Notes: generated from the sequence alone by a model not told the origin. Numbered from the stretch's first letter, positions 42,201 to 52,829 are shown. The stretch: 64,000 bases of DNA from Archegozetes longisetosus (GCA_018873245.2 JAEMBT020000006.1:12742387-12806386), one strand, 5' to 3'. Numbers and translations are program-made.

Positions 42201-45200
42201 ATCGTGAATTTCTAAATTGTTATAAATAATTAATCTATGTTATCAATTACTATTACTAGTATAAAAGTGAATAGAGATTTTGATGTAATAAGTAAAGCGG
42301 TGTCATACCAAAGCAGAAATTTTCCGGAAATCCCGAATCTTATACCCTTAATATATTTTTAGGAAATCTTTAATATGATTTTTACACTCTATTTAATCGA
42401 TTAACAAATAAAAATTGTCCTCGATTTCCCTAAAAATGACTAAAATTTGATGAAAATCCTGAATTTTCCGAATTCATAGTAAACCTGCCGACATTTTATT
42501 TCATAACAAAAATTTTAACTAAAAACAGATTTCCATAACATTAACAAAATTCGAGTACATTTCACGCGTAAATTTTATAGTACTTATTCTGCAAATTTGA
42601 ACTAAACTACCATATTTTTAAGTCTTAAAACTTACATAAATTATTGAGCGATAAAAAATGCATTAAAAAACTATCTAAAGAACCTTTTCCGCATTAGTAT
42701 TTAATCACTTTTATAAATTTGTTTTGAAACACTCGTACCCTCCCGAAAAGTTTCGCTCTGGTCATAACTTGATATAGGATTAGAATTTTGAGAAAATAGT
42801 TATTAGGTCGGCTGAAAAGTAATTACACATTCGTATCTTATCAATGAATAAAGTAGTAAATATGTTTACTACAAATTATTACGCAGTTGTTAATTTGCTG
42901 CTTCACGATGCAGACCACTTTGATTTTACTGCTTTTTATCAGTGATATTATAGTGGCCCCAAAAATTGACCCTCTTCGGGCCAGTGTTACCAATGAAGAA
43001 CAGAGAGCGTTTATAAAGTACCATGCACTACTGTACTCTGCTGCCCCTGAAATTCCCAAAATGCTAACTAAAATAGCCAGTCGAAATGCAATTAAGATGA
43101 GACAAGTATATAATCTTTACCATCAATTTCGGGATGAAGTGCACACATCATGCCAAAATGAGCCATGCAGTGGGAGACCTTGCGTTGCAACAGATGAAGA
43201 ACATCAACATTTACTTGAAGAACTCCTAGAAGAACAAAGAAGTTGGACCACAGAAGATTTAGCTTTTCGGTTAGGAACCAGTAGGTGCAGTGTTCAACAG
43301 CTTTAAAAGAAACTAAATGTGCGCAAAGTGTCATCACGTTGGGTACTTTACAGTCTTACTGATGAACAGAAAGAACTTCGAGTAAATATATCAATAGAAC
43401 ATCGTGAAAGATATCACCATGATCCCGAGTTCATAGATAGAATTATAGGAATCGATGAAACGTGGATAAAAATTTATGACCCCAAAGATACTTCACAATC
43501 AAAAGAATATCGATATCCTGGAGAGGAACTGTATGTTTGATTTTCAAAAATTTAAATTTTTAAATTTATGCAAATGACCTTGAATGTAATCTCAGACCAA
43601 CGAAAGTTAGAGGAACATTGAGAGGTTGGAAGCAGATGATGATAGTGGCTTTTTATCAAAATCGGGTGCTGGGTTATCAAATTCTTGCGAAATATCAAAC
43701 TGTTAATAATGATGTATATCCTCAATTTTTGGAAAGAGTAATACTACCTTCCATACAAAGACACCGAATTCGACATCCTATAATATTGCACGATACTGCA
43801 AGGCCCCATAAACACCAGAATGTCAAAGATTTCTTTACTAGACATCAATGGGAGGAACTGAGACACCCTCCTATAGCCCTGATTTGAACCCCTGTAATTC
43901 CGACGGCATCGCTAGAATTAAGAGGCCAAATAAGGGTAAAAGATTTTCAAACGAGCTTGCTTTGGGAGCTGCTTATGAAGTTATTCGTGAAATTAATTTT
44001 AAAAATGCCGCCATTGGAATATCAAGGTTACCAAAGTGTTGGGAAGTTGTCATAAAGCTTGAAGGCGACTACATTATATAATACTAAAATATCATTTTTA
44101 TATCTGTTTTCGATAAGGAGTTATGAATGTGCAATTACTTTTCAGCCGACCTAATAAATTTTCAAATAAGATTTAATTAAGACATACTTATATCAGGTTA
44201 ACCAAGTGTTAGCCAAATGACAAATTATAAATATTCTTAATTTTTCATATGTATTTTTTGCTAATTATTCACTTATAAGTCCATTAACTCTTAGGATTTT
44301 AATTTTTTTCAAGAGAATGCTTCGTAACGGTTATTAATGAGTAAATATTTTGAAATGATTCAACTCAAATTTGTCTAAAAATAACAGACAAATGTTTAGT
44401 TTGATCAAATTTAATCCATATTTGAATTTGAATACTGTCGCTATGAATGAAAATTGAAAATAAAGTGGTACTTAATCTGGTATTTATCAATTTTAGTATT
44501 TATTAAGAATTGATTTTCTATCTTATTGGAACTGAAACAATGAGACACTAACATACTTATAATTATTTTGCAGGTGGTGAAAATGTTATTGACTCTCGTA
44601 TCAGTATTTCTCATCTGTTGGCTACCAATACAAGTATTCAATTTAATAATTTGGTTGTTTCAAGATTTGCGAAATCCTCAGAGTCCTACTCATTATTATC
44701 TATATTTTGGTCTCTACTTTTCATTTCATCTTTTGTCACAATTTCACACATTTCTGAATCCGTTCATTTACTGTTATATGACCAATAATTTCAACGTAAG
44801 TGCAGTAATAATAATTATTTCAAGTCATTCATTTTTCCAAACAAATTATTACCACAAAACAATTTGAGATAAATCAAATAAATCTTAATCTTATTATTAA
44901 TTCACACAATTGTAGATTAGCCTAAAGAAATCTTTAATGGGATTTGTTACGCAAGAATTGAGAACATGTAATCAATTTTGATCAGCTGTAATATAGTGAA
45001 CACTTTTAAAGTGAATTCGCTTTCAAAGTGAAATATTGTTTCGAAAACAGTTTGACTCAAAAGATTTAGATTTGAAATTACGAACCCTTTTAATACTTTC
45101 AAATATTATTACAATTAAGATAAACAAAAGTTTGTTTCCTGGTTCGATAGATTTTGAGAGCATTTCTCATATGCTATACTTAATCATTGAATAATTAATT

Positions 45201-48142
45201 GAATGTAACTTATTCATTTGTAAATAAATAATTAATGCCAAAATCCAACTTAGAATTGTCCTCAGATCTAATTGATCAACTGAACAATTTTTTTTGTACT
45301 CGAGAAAACATGCTGTACGAAAACTATAAGTAAAAAAATTCCAGGTTTTTGAAGAAAAGTTCTATTCGTCAAAGTCTTATAGTCGTACTCAGACCAAAAT
45401 GCTTGGTTAATACTGGGCTGCCATCTGATTGAAAAGGCTGAAAATTTAATATATTTATTGCAAATTATCAGAAATTTGTCACGAATTCTCTTATTAAGTT
45501 TTACTCTAACCAAAAAGAGTTATATAACTTACTAAATATTAAACATGGGTAGAAAAAAGTCATCAAATTTAATTAGAAAATGTCTGCGAGCCAAAGCAGA
45601 ATAACAATCATTTGAAAGTGAAATATTTTTCGGAAGCGGATAATTAAATGACTATTGAGAATAAAGCAAACTTTTATGGTTTTCTCAGCTCATTATATGG
45701 CAGAGATAAGTAACGCATTTTTTGTGAGGACAAGTCATTTATAACACGAAAAAAAGATAAAATAAAACTATTGCTAATCGACATCAGATATTACTGAAGG
45801 TCAAAATGTATTTACTCTTCGTTTGGTAGAGATGGGGAAAAGGATAAAAAAAGTTTTATTATTTACTATTAGTTATATAATGAAAAGAAAATACTAAGTG
45901 TGAAGAATAAATACAGAGAAGATATGAAGGAAATTTTCTATCCATTGCCTAACATTAGATTCTTATAATAATGTTCGGTAGTGACTTCAACATTGACTAC
46001 TTGCTCAATAAAAAGTGCTCTGTAATAAGAAGCACTCATTAAGAATAGGGTGACCACCCGTCCCGTTTGTGACGGGACAGTCCCGTCTTTTTAAAGATAA
46101 AAGATGGAAATCCCGTCAGACTAAAAACTCTCGACGGGACAATCAGTTGTCCCGTTTTTCAACCTGCATTTTGAAGAATGTGTTTAGAAAAATATTTCTT
46201 AGAAATTCAAATATTGAATTTATTTTACAAATGATAAGAGATTAAGAAAACTAGTTTAAACATCAAAAGTTATTGAAATAATCTTTTCTGACTTGACTTA
46301 CATCTGATATAAACCAACATTTCTTACTTTTGAATGGCTTATGAAAGATGCCATTTCTAACAAAAAACGTACTTTGAAACCAACCATGAATAACAATTTT
46401 CAATGTTTTAATACCGGAATGCATCGTTTGACACCTAAATATTTTTAATGACTAATAAAAACGATTTTTTTCTTCAAAAAATATAAGGTCTCCCCTTTGA
46501 TATTTTTGTCCCGTCATGAGACAAGCCGGAGGTGGTCACCCTAATTAAGAATCGCATCTCAATTTGAGTGCAAGTTTCAAATAAACAAAAAGGTATAAGT
46601 TCAGTACCTATAGGTTAGCACTATTAAATACACTCATTTAGAAGCAATTCTCATACCGATATAAATTTGAATAATCGCTTCAAATGATTCGGCCATTTGT
46701 ATGAGCTCTCTGTTCAACAATCAAAGCTTGTCTAAGAAGAAACAATTTTATTGACACTTTCTGTAAGCACACGTATGTAAACCTTAATCGACTAGAAAAA
46801 GTAGTTTTATTATGAGCATAGTATAAAAATACAGAAATTATGTTTAACTATTCGGTTGCTCAACAGTATGATTATTAATAAGTTATGAGACATATTCCAC
46901 TGAGTCTTAAACTAAATTAATATTATTTCACAAGTTGCATAAGGATTTCCTGTTTTACAATCTTCATTCATACATTTAAAAGATTTTTCAGATCTCAGAA
47001 TAATAGAAGCATTACCCAAAAAGGTATATATATATATATGAAATCACATTGATTGACTGAATATGTGAAGAATACTGGGTTATCCTATTGAGGATTCCAT
47101 GTCAATTGAGCCGAAGACAATTGAGCTTTGCGACATTTGAGCCTGCGAATAATTAAGCTTTGCGTCATTTGAGTCTTATTTTATAAAGTCGAAATCCACT
47201 CTTATGCAGAACACAACAGTACAGCGATATGTTGTGTACTGTCGATTGACACGACACTCCTTCAGTGAAGTTTTCAAACTAGTAGTGGTCTCATAACACA
47301 AACCAATATACTAAATATTTTAGCAATTTGTTAGAGTTCACATGCTCGTGCATATTTTAGTATATTTCCGATTATTAATAAGTTCATATGAAGTCTATAT
47401 AAGTTATGACCGTTAATCATTCAATGAGTTACTCTATAAGTGACTGTTAGTAAAGTCTTAATATTGATTAGTTTTTAATATATATAAAAGACATTGTAAA
47501 ATATTATTTTGAAGTCGGTTGTAATCTCGAGGTATAGGTGCGGTCTATACTGAAGTCTCGTAACATTGACTAAAATAAAAAATTTAAGCTTAATTGTTGA
47601 AAGTTTAGTTGTCTTAAAGCTTAAATGTCGGAAGCTCAATTATCGCAAAGCTCAATTGTCGAAGGCTCAACTGTCGAGACTCAATTATCGTAAGCTCAAT
47701 TGTAAGAGCTCAATTGACGTGCTACGCCTATTGAGAAATGAATTACAAACCAAATATATTTGAAATTAGTTTATTGAAAGTTTCTCAAGTAAATGACAAA
47801 ATAGAAAAATAGCTTTATTTTTCATAAACAATCTTAATTTAATTCATGAAATATATTTTATATTATGGTTTATTATATTACATATGAGATTGCATTTCAA
47901 TCTGCTCCTTTTTGTATGATATCAATGAATCTAATTAAAAATTTATATTGAATTTTAACTTATAGGTCTCTGATCTTCGTTCAATTCTGGATAAAAGACT
48001 GCCGAAATCATGTTATGATAAAAGCCTACAGAGGAGATCATTAAATGATACCGAAACAAATTGTTTGGACAGAGGACCACAGACTATGACTCCATCGACC
48101 ACTAAAACCATGATATCACTGAATGTTTCATCAATGCTTTGA
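26872..48142 (+). CDS. Class A neuropeptide-type GPCR, copy B (complete, 4 exons)
   Basis: Seven-helix G-protein-coupled receptor of the rhodopsin family, expected in the plasma membrane and probably binding a neuropeptide. Proposed coding exons are 26872-27269, 41021-41375, 44574-44795 and 47966-48142. All junctions are GT/AG, the intron phases are 2, 0 and 0, and they join into one open frame of about 383 residues, a usual length for this family. The frame shows an N-terminal region with two N-glycosylation sequons, D81 in helix 2, ERY at 132-134, paired extracellular cysteines C108 and C188, CWLP in helix 6, and NPFIY at 313-317 in helix 7. The conserved features resemble invertebrate peptide receptors of the RYamide/NPFF/tachykinin-like group, but I cannot name the ligand. 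Family assignment is sure; ligand and orthology are open. Intron 1 is 13.75 kb. A partial tandem copy lies upstream at 10.6-15.9 kb. Confidence 0.88.
34538..35204 (+). mobile_element. pogo/Tigger-like element, 667 bp, in GPCR copy B intron 1
   Basis: Inverted ends CACTAAAAACTCATTTTTAT at the left and CACTCAAAACTCGTTTTTGT (complement) at the right, flanked by TA. The motif TTTTGTGTACA or a close variant recurs about ten times near both ends (34550-34800, 35125-35195), as expected for arrays of transposase-binding sites. The only plausible gene is the 74-codon ORF at 34846-35070. Confidence 0.8.
34846..35070 (+). CDS. CENP-B/pogo-type DNA-binding domain ORF (74 aa)
   Basis: A short protein starting MLLNKEQRVRISLNDKMQII. 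Residues about 12-55 resemble the N-terminal helix-turn-helix of pogo/Tigger transposases and CENP-B: K-x-x-I-I-x-L-V-E-x-G, then R-E-E-V-R-K-K-F-G and S-N-I-Q-R-I-L-E-N-K. It ends NPTDKD and a stop. No DDE catalytic domain follows. It could be the remaining 5' part of a transposase made by internal deletion, or a stand-alone repressor or binding protein. It is intact, without stops, in a neutral-looking setting. Confidence 0.55.
   Translation: MLLNKEQRVRISLNDKMQIIYLVEKGMDREEVRKKFGLKYRSNIQRILENKVIMSSNKLKQSALTDYYNPTDKD
41021..41375 (+). CDS. GPCR copy B exon 2: helices 4 and 5, loop 3
   Basis: Residues 133 (third base) to 251. The acceptor is TTCTTGACAG. The first base completes the arginine, giving ERYVAIVYPL in the phase left by exon 1. 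Helix 4 follows the tryptophan/cysteine-rich CWWCE stretch. Extracellular loop 2 has YDCREEW with C188, the expected disulphide partner of C108. Helix 5 contains P213 and FLYGSIG. The short third intracellular loop is basic and ends HRIKIK. The donor is AAG/GTATTC, phase 0. Confidence 0.9.
42803..44154 (+). mobile_element. mariner element, 1352 bp, inserted in GPCR copy B intron 2
   Basis: Complete ends: TTAGGTCGGCTGAAAAGTAA at the left and its near-perfect inverted copy at the right, about 30 bp, flanked by the TA target duplication (42801-42802 and 44155-44156). The corresponding place in copy A (about 11973) reads AAAATAGTTAACTTTTC without an insert, so the empty site is visible. The length is normal for mariner. 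Confidence 0.93.
42960..44081 (+). pseudogene. mariner transposase, dead
   Basis: Cut-and-paste transposase on the same strand as the receptor. The N-terminal helix-turn-helix half runs from EQRAFIKYHALLYSAAPEIP to FRLGTSRCSVQQL, then an in-frame TAA at 43304-43306. The frame resumes with VSSRWVLYSLTDEQ and the first catalytic aspartate in IGIDETW, then a stop at 43538-43540. A frameshifted third piece has WKQMMIVAFYQN and the second aspartate in ILHDTARPH. A further one-base loss near 43872 leads into YSPDLNPCNSDG. There the third catalytic position, about 34 residues after the second aspartate, is asparagine rather than aspartate. With two stops, at least two frameshifts and a changed catalytic residue, it cannot be active. 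Confidence 0.9.
44574..44795 (+). CDS. GPCR copy B exon 3: helices 6 and 7
   Basis: Residues 252-325 (74 codons, phase 0 at both ends). The acceptor is ATTTTGCAG and the donor AAC/GTAAGT. Helix 6 has FLICWLP and helix 7 has FLNPFIYCY, the NPxxY activation motif, followed by MTNNFN at the start of the tail. By eye it is base-for-base the same as 12380-12601 in copy A. Confidence 0.92.
46046..46543. mobile_element. hAT-type MITE, 498 bp, in GPCR copy B intron 3
   Basis: Ends TAGGGTGACCACC and GGTGGTCACCCTA, with a perfect 8-bp target duplication ATTAAGAA (46038-46045 and 46544-46551), the hAT signature. Both subterminal zones hold CCCGTC/GACGGGAC hairpins. No coding capacity is seen. The matching intron of copy A lacks it. 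Confidence 0.9.
47093..47735. repeat. Foldback with tandem AATTGAGC ends, in GPCR copy B intron 3
   Basis: The left end 47093-47185 has units such as CAATTGAGCCGAAGA, CAATTGAGCTTTGCGA and CATTTGAGCCTGCG. The right end 47600-47735 has the inverted units AGCTCAATTATCGCAA, AGCTCAATTGTCGAAGG and GCTCAACTGTCGAG. Another left end lies at 63472. The open frame 47566-47763 is produced by the repeat. Confidence 0.75.
47966..48142 (+). CDS. GPCR copy B exon 4: cytoplasmic tail and stop
   Basis: Short terminal exon found by splice phase and by comparison with 15698. The acceptor is ACTTATAG. In phase 0 it continues exon 3 with VSDLRSIL, then 58 residues in all to TGA at 48140-48142. The tail is rich in Ser, Thr, Lys and Arg (residues 326-383), as expected for a cytoplasmic GPCR tail with kinase sites. 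It shares DLRSI, SCYD and NDTE with the copy A tail, which argues that both are real. Confidence 0.82.
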   Translation, partial: VSDLRSILDKRLPKSCYDKSLQRRSLNDTETNCLDRGPQTMTPSTTKTMISLNVSSML

Positions 48143-49331
48143 ATAATAGGCTTAAGTGATCAAAATCAACTCTATTGTGCTATATGTTGAAAAATACAAA
48201 GTTTGATCTTTTTCGTTTAACATTTATAACTTGTAGGTAAGAATTTTAATGATCCTCTTTTAAGAAAATACGCTCATGTGAGGACTTTAGACAAGTAACA
48301 AGTACAAATGATATTTCATTTATTTAATTTTAGTCAACAAACAAACGGATTGTCTCAGCTTCGACAATAAACCGTAACTGCTTTTGAGTAAAGTATAATA
48401 AATGATGCGATAGTATGGATGTACGTATGTCTCGATTGAAAATGAAATGTATATTTTCCCTTTAAGTTATTGTAATAAATGCAAAACACTTTATGACCTA
48501 CTGTTGAATTTCTTGACAAGTTTTGATTCAAAGTTTTCGAAATAATTACAACAAATATTCTCAATTTTTAAGGAACGGGTTTATCAAATTCTAAGAAACA
48601 ATTTTCAATCTTTGCGAATAATATGCTAAGTGGTCTGAGATGATGCCGAGAACCGATTTTACTAATTAGTAATAAAATATCTTATCAAAGTCACTATTTA
48701 GATCACGTTTAGGTGACAAAAAGAAAAATTCTTCTGATTATTTTAAAGTATATTTTATACTAATTTACAACTTAAAATATTTGATTTGCCAAATAAAAGT
48801 CAAAATCAATTACAGCTTTTAAAAATCTATTTAAACAATGTTTTGAAAAGCTTTTAAATCTCGATTTAAAACATATTTAAATTTAAATTGTTAACTTATA
48901 GAAGATTTAGACCATGATTAATCCTCTGTATCGAAAATTGAAATCCATCTAACATTAAAGTTAGCCCTAAGACAACTAAACTTTATTCCTAACATTTCTA
49001 AAGAAGATTTAACCAGTCGAGACTTGTATTCCAATTAGAACTTCAAATTTCGTAAGACGTTAAATTTTCTCTCATGTCTTTATTCATATAATTCACAAAT
49101 AATTACAAAATATTATCTGTTTCATACTTTTTCATCATTTAATAGTGTTTAAACGTGTTTAAATCACTTTTAGACATGCCACCTAAATAGCATTGGCCAT
49201 CAAATATATTGAAATTTATAATAGTGTACAGAATTGTTCGCCTTCAATTTGGTTTGAGTGCTTGTATTGTAAACAATCTACACTTATATTTCTAATATTA
49301 TCATTTAGTTAAGAATTAGTCAAATGTCTCT
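48143..49331. other. Intergenic after GPCR copy B
   Basis: No feature seen. The receptor 3' UTR presumably lies in the first few hundred bases, but no well-placed AATAAA is obvious. Confidence 0.5.
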
Positions 49332-50517
49332 CATATGAAACTTTAACTCAAAAATGTACGGTAGAGAAAATTAAACATAATACAGATTATCCAAAATACA
49401 ACTAAACTCAAATTTTGAGTACAATTTTTCTTTAATATTACGCATCGATTAGATGCAGCTACGAATAAAGTTTGAAATGAGTAAAAGAAAAGTCAACTTT
49501 TTAATCATAATGTTTGAGATAAAAACAGAGGTAGTATTTAAAATGGTCTTCTCAACAAAGCAGAGTTTTTATTTATAAAACTTATTTGTCAAATAAGTCT
49601 TATGATCGAACTAGAGAAGAACTTGCTGATAAATTTGGTAAAATAGGATCAACAAGTGCGACTATAATTGACATTAATAGCATTAATAAGCATATGTCAT
49701 AGAGAACATTTCTAAACACTATTTTTGTAAACTACATTAAACCAATGGAAGTTTATTTTGACAGATCAAGTTTTCAGTATATGAGTAATTGATATTACTT
49801 GCGATCAAAATATCAAATTGTAAAAGCCTTTAACTGCTTTATCTGAGTTTAGTTTTATTTTGGACGATCTGTATATATAAAGTCAAATTGAAAAATAATG
49901 TAACTACACTTCTAATGAGATATTACAAAGTCATAGTTCTTATCAAAACTTAGTCATTCATAAGAAAAAACTATTTATTGAACGCAATTTATATAGAGCT
50001 GATATTATACACTTTGCATTCATTTTGATTTGACTTATGATTAGTTTTGCTTGAATTTTTCTTTCTCTTATTTGAGATATTTGCTTGTAATTACAACTTT
50101 ATTCTATTAAACTTTTACGCATACTTTGGATAGTAGTTTTCTTAATATTAACTTTTCATATACACTGTTTAGTTTTCTACAGCATACATTTTCAGGAAAA
50201 GTTTCATATGAAAAGTTTAAGGAAACTATTATCTAAAGTATAAATAAAAGTTTGAAGTTGTAATTTCAAGCAAATAATCTCAAAAGACAAATTCGAATAA
50301 AACTAAATATAAGTCAAATTATAAAGAGTTCAAAATGTATTACCTCAGTTCTGTATGAATTGTGTTCAATAGTTCTTCCTTATGAATGATTAAGTCTTAA
50401 TAAGAACTATGACTTAGTAATATCCCATTAGAAGTGTAGTTACATTTTTTTCAGTTTTGACTTTATATATTATGTTTAATTTTCTCTATCTTACATTTTT
50501 GAGGTAAAGTTTCATAT
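49332..50517. repeat. Palindrome of about 700 bp, split by a nested MITE
   Basis: Outer arm 49332-49380 (GTACGGTAGAGAAAATTAAA) pairs with 50466-50517 (TTAATTTTCTCTATCTTACA). Inner arm 49872-50165 pairs with 50195-50465, for example GTAACTACACTTCTAATGAG with TTAGAAGTGTAGTTAC. The centre is near 50180. A separate element at 49383-49871 interrupts the left arm. Confidence 0.8.
49383..49871. mobile_element. TA-flanked element, 489 bp, nested in a palindrome arm
   Basis: Ends CAGATTATCCAAAATACAAC and inverted TTTTATTTTGGACGATCTG, with TA on both sides. The opposite arm at 50460-50475 keeps the uninterrupted sequence, which confirms the insertion point. A short stretch near 49590-49700 could encode SYDRTREELADKFGKIGSTS, reminiscent of a helix-turn-helix, so a pogo-type origin is possible. 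Confidence 0.8.
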
Positions 50518-50956
50518 AGACTTGAAATACTGTTATTAAACTATAGTCTAATAATATTTATATATCGAATATTAAATTTGATCTTGTAAATAATTATTGA
50601 ATAAATGTTATATATACACCCTTAGGAGTATTTTTGGGATAGAATATGTTTGAAAGGATAAAGATATACAATCGTCTTATTTTGAGCTGAAGGCTAGATA
50701 TGAATCGCTAGAAATTTTGTTTTAGGCGTTAGAATGACAGATATCGTTTAATTGAAAGATATATGTATATCTATGAGCCGTTCAAATGTCTTTTATCAGA
50801 CTCGACATCATCTTCGTTTGAACCGTTTTTGAATCATACAAAAGTATTTTTTAACTCATGAATAGAATATTTTTTCAGTGTATATATATTGCTGTACTAT
50901 AGAATAAATGAATACCTTTTAAACTTGATTTCATGTTGACTTATCCAGAATTAATA

Positions 50957-51118
50957 CGAAAATTCAGTGATGTTCAAGCTCAGTGCTCGCATCCACCCTA
51001 TCAATGGCGCTGGAGCGCTGAATATCATAGAGTGTTTAGTCATTTAAGAGATGGAGAGTCAATCAGGAGATATTTTAACCAGAAGCGCAACAGATTATTA
51101 CAAGATTCAGTACAAGTA
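50957..51118 (+). other. Unassigned exon-like ORF
   Basis: Open for over 70 codons with clearly higher G+C than its surroundings. A good acceptor (CTTATCCAG) at the left and a possible donor (CAA/GTAATT, near 51114) would bound an exon reading ELIRKFSDVQAQCSHPPYQW then RWSAEYHRVFSHLRDGESIR and RYFNQKRNRLLQDS. I do not recognise the family. It could be one exon of a host gene whose other exons I cannot see, or part of a repeat, since a GC-rich block of CGCTCG units follows at 51240-51305. Confidence 0.3.
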
Positions 51119-51239
51119 ATTATGTGCGCAGATTCAATGTTAACAATTTTTAAATCAATAATAACCAATACATATTCAATTTAAAAATATCGGATTCAAT
51201 CAATAAATAATTTTTATTCGAATTTTTGTACGATAAAAA

Positions 51240-51305
51240 CTAACGCTCGGCACGCTCGCTCGCACTCACGCTAACGCTCGAAGAAATTTTGGCGCTCGAC
51301 CCTTG
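51240..51305. repeat. GC-rich CGCTCG block
   Basis: AACGCTCGGCACGCTCGCTC and further CACGCTAACGCTCG units stand out from the AT-rich surroundings. Likely the end of a repeat. Confidence 0.5.
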
Positions 51306-51673
51306 CACTCAATTTTTAATACAATATAAATTAACAGATTAACTGTCAAACCTACTCCCTATGGTCTTCCAAGTACTTGTGGCAAAATGTTAGGACTATT
51401 GATCAAATTGGGGTAATCCCAAAATTTCCATCTCTACTTATAACTCATGAACAAGCGGTAATTAGTGGCTAAGCAGTTCGTTTTATTTGTGTACTGTTTA
51501 GGTAATATGGAATGACGTCTGCACACAAGTTTTACTATACAGAAGTTGTTTAAAATACTTGATTTTAGATCAGTCTTTACTATATGTTTATATTAGGTTA
51601 AGTTATTAGGGTTAGGTTAAGAGAATGAACTGGGTGTGGGCGATTGTTGTTGCGCTGATCGATATAACACATA

Positions 51674-52366
51674 CAGGGTGGACATTTTAAAATTGAACTT
51701 AGTCATCAGAGATAAAGCTTTTGTTATAATTCCTATTAAAAACGGGTTAACTACTTTATACTTAAAAAAAGGCATTAACTCAAAATTTACACTTATCTGT
51801 TCGTAAAAAAAATTAAAAAATTGTTTGAAAAGTACATATTATTCGAATTTATAGTAAATGCTGAAAGTGTCCAAAGTTATTCTCCAAACAGTGACTAACT
51901 CTTCGAATCATACTTTCAGAAACATTGACCAAACTTTCGATAGTTATTTTTAAAATTTCATTTTCAATATTTATTTTTAAATTATTTAATTTTTGAGGAC
52001 AATAAGCGTAAACATAATTTCGTTATCACCATTAAACGATCAATTCCAAAGATAATGATAGTGAAATCATGTTTATATTGGCTTCGCTTGTATTTCTGCG
52101 GAGTTTCAGGCCGATTTAGTTAATCTTTTAAGACCACTTTTTCAGGTAGCGCTTCTTCAGTTAAAGTAGTGATAGTGACCACACAGTACGTTCGACTGTT
52201 GTGAACACTATTTTTGTTTTTATTCATTCTTATCTTAGATTTATGTTTAATAAGAATTCAAATTAGGTCTTTTCTAATGTCGAACCTTTCTGATAAAACT
52301 TTTCCTTAGAAAGTATGAGTAAAAAGGTTGATGTTTCATTTTGTTCGTTTTAAAATGTCCACCCTG
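51674..52366 (-). mobile_element. Internally deleted mariner-type element, 693 bp
   Basis: Ends CAGGGTGGACATTTTAAAAT and the inverted copy, flanked by TA. Its interior is the reverse complement of parts of the element at 60482-61628. The stretch 51840-52020 corresponds to the transposase 3' end there, and 52070-52230 to the 5' region, with the middle missing. No open transposase frame remains. Confidence 0.82.
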
Positions 52367-52430
52367 TATCTCTCTAATACATGAATAGCTAGTATCTATC
52401 GATTCGATCTATCGATAGTTCTATCGATTA

Positions 52431-52590
52431 ACATCGGTGATATGTACACCATTTCAAAGATTTTTGCACACAGTTTCAAAAATATACGTCTTAAGCATAT
52501 AAAATGAACCCTTCGAAAGTTTTTTAATTGAAATTTTGAATACCACTCTTTAAAAACGAATTAGCTATATGATAACGAATGCTTCTAACT
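52431..52590. repeat. Single arm of the 16558 palindrome family
   Basis: ACATCGGTGATATGTACACC through TTAGCTATATGATAACGAAT follows 16958-17110 with scattered changes. The partner arm is absent. It is preceded by a small ATCGATAGTTCTATCGAT palindrome. Confidence 0.7.
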
Positions 52591-52829
52591 CCTTAATAAT
52601 GATATCGCATGTAAAACAATTGATCAAAGTTTCGAAAGAACATTGCCGGAAAGTCTATGGGATTCTGCCTAATTTGTCACTCGAGATCTGATGATATATT
52701 TTAATAGAGGTCATCAGCCTGATCAAAATTGCCAATGGGCCCACCTCCGTACAACTTATAGTTTAAGCGTTAGATGGCGTTAGTTTTAAAATGGGATAAA
52801 ATATAGATTTATTCGGTGGATATTAAAGA

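Noticed and set aside
43092..43337. Antisense ORF over mariner transposase
   Set aside because: Shadow of the transposase frame on the plus strand.
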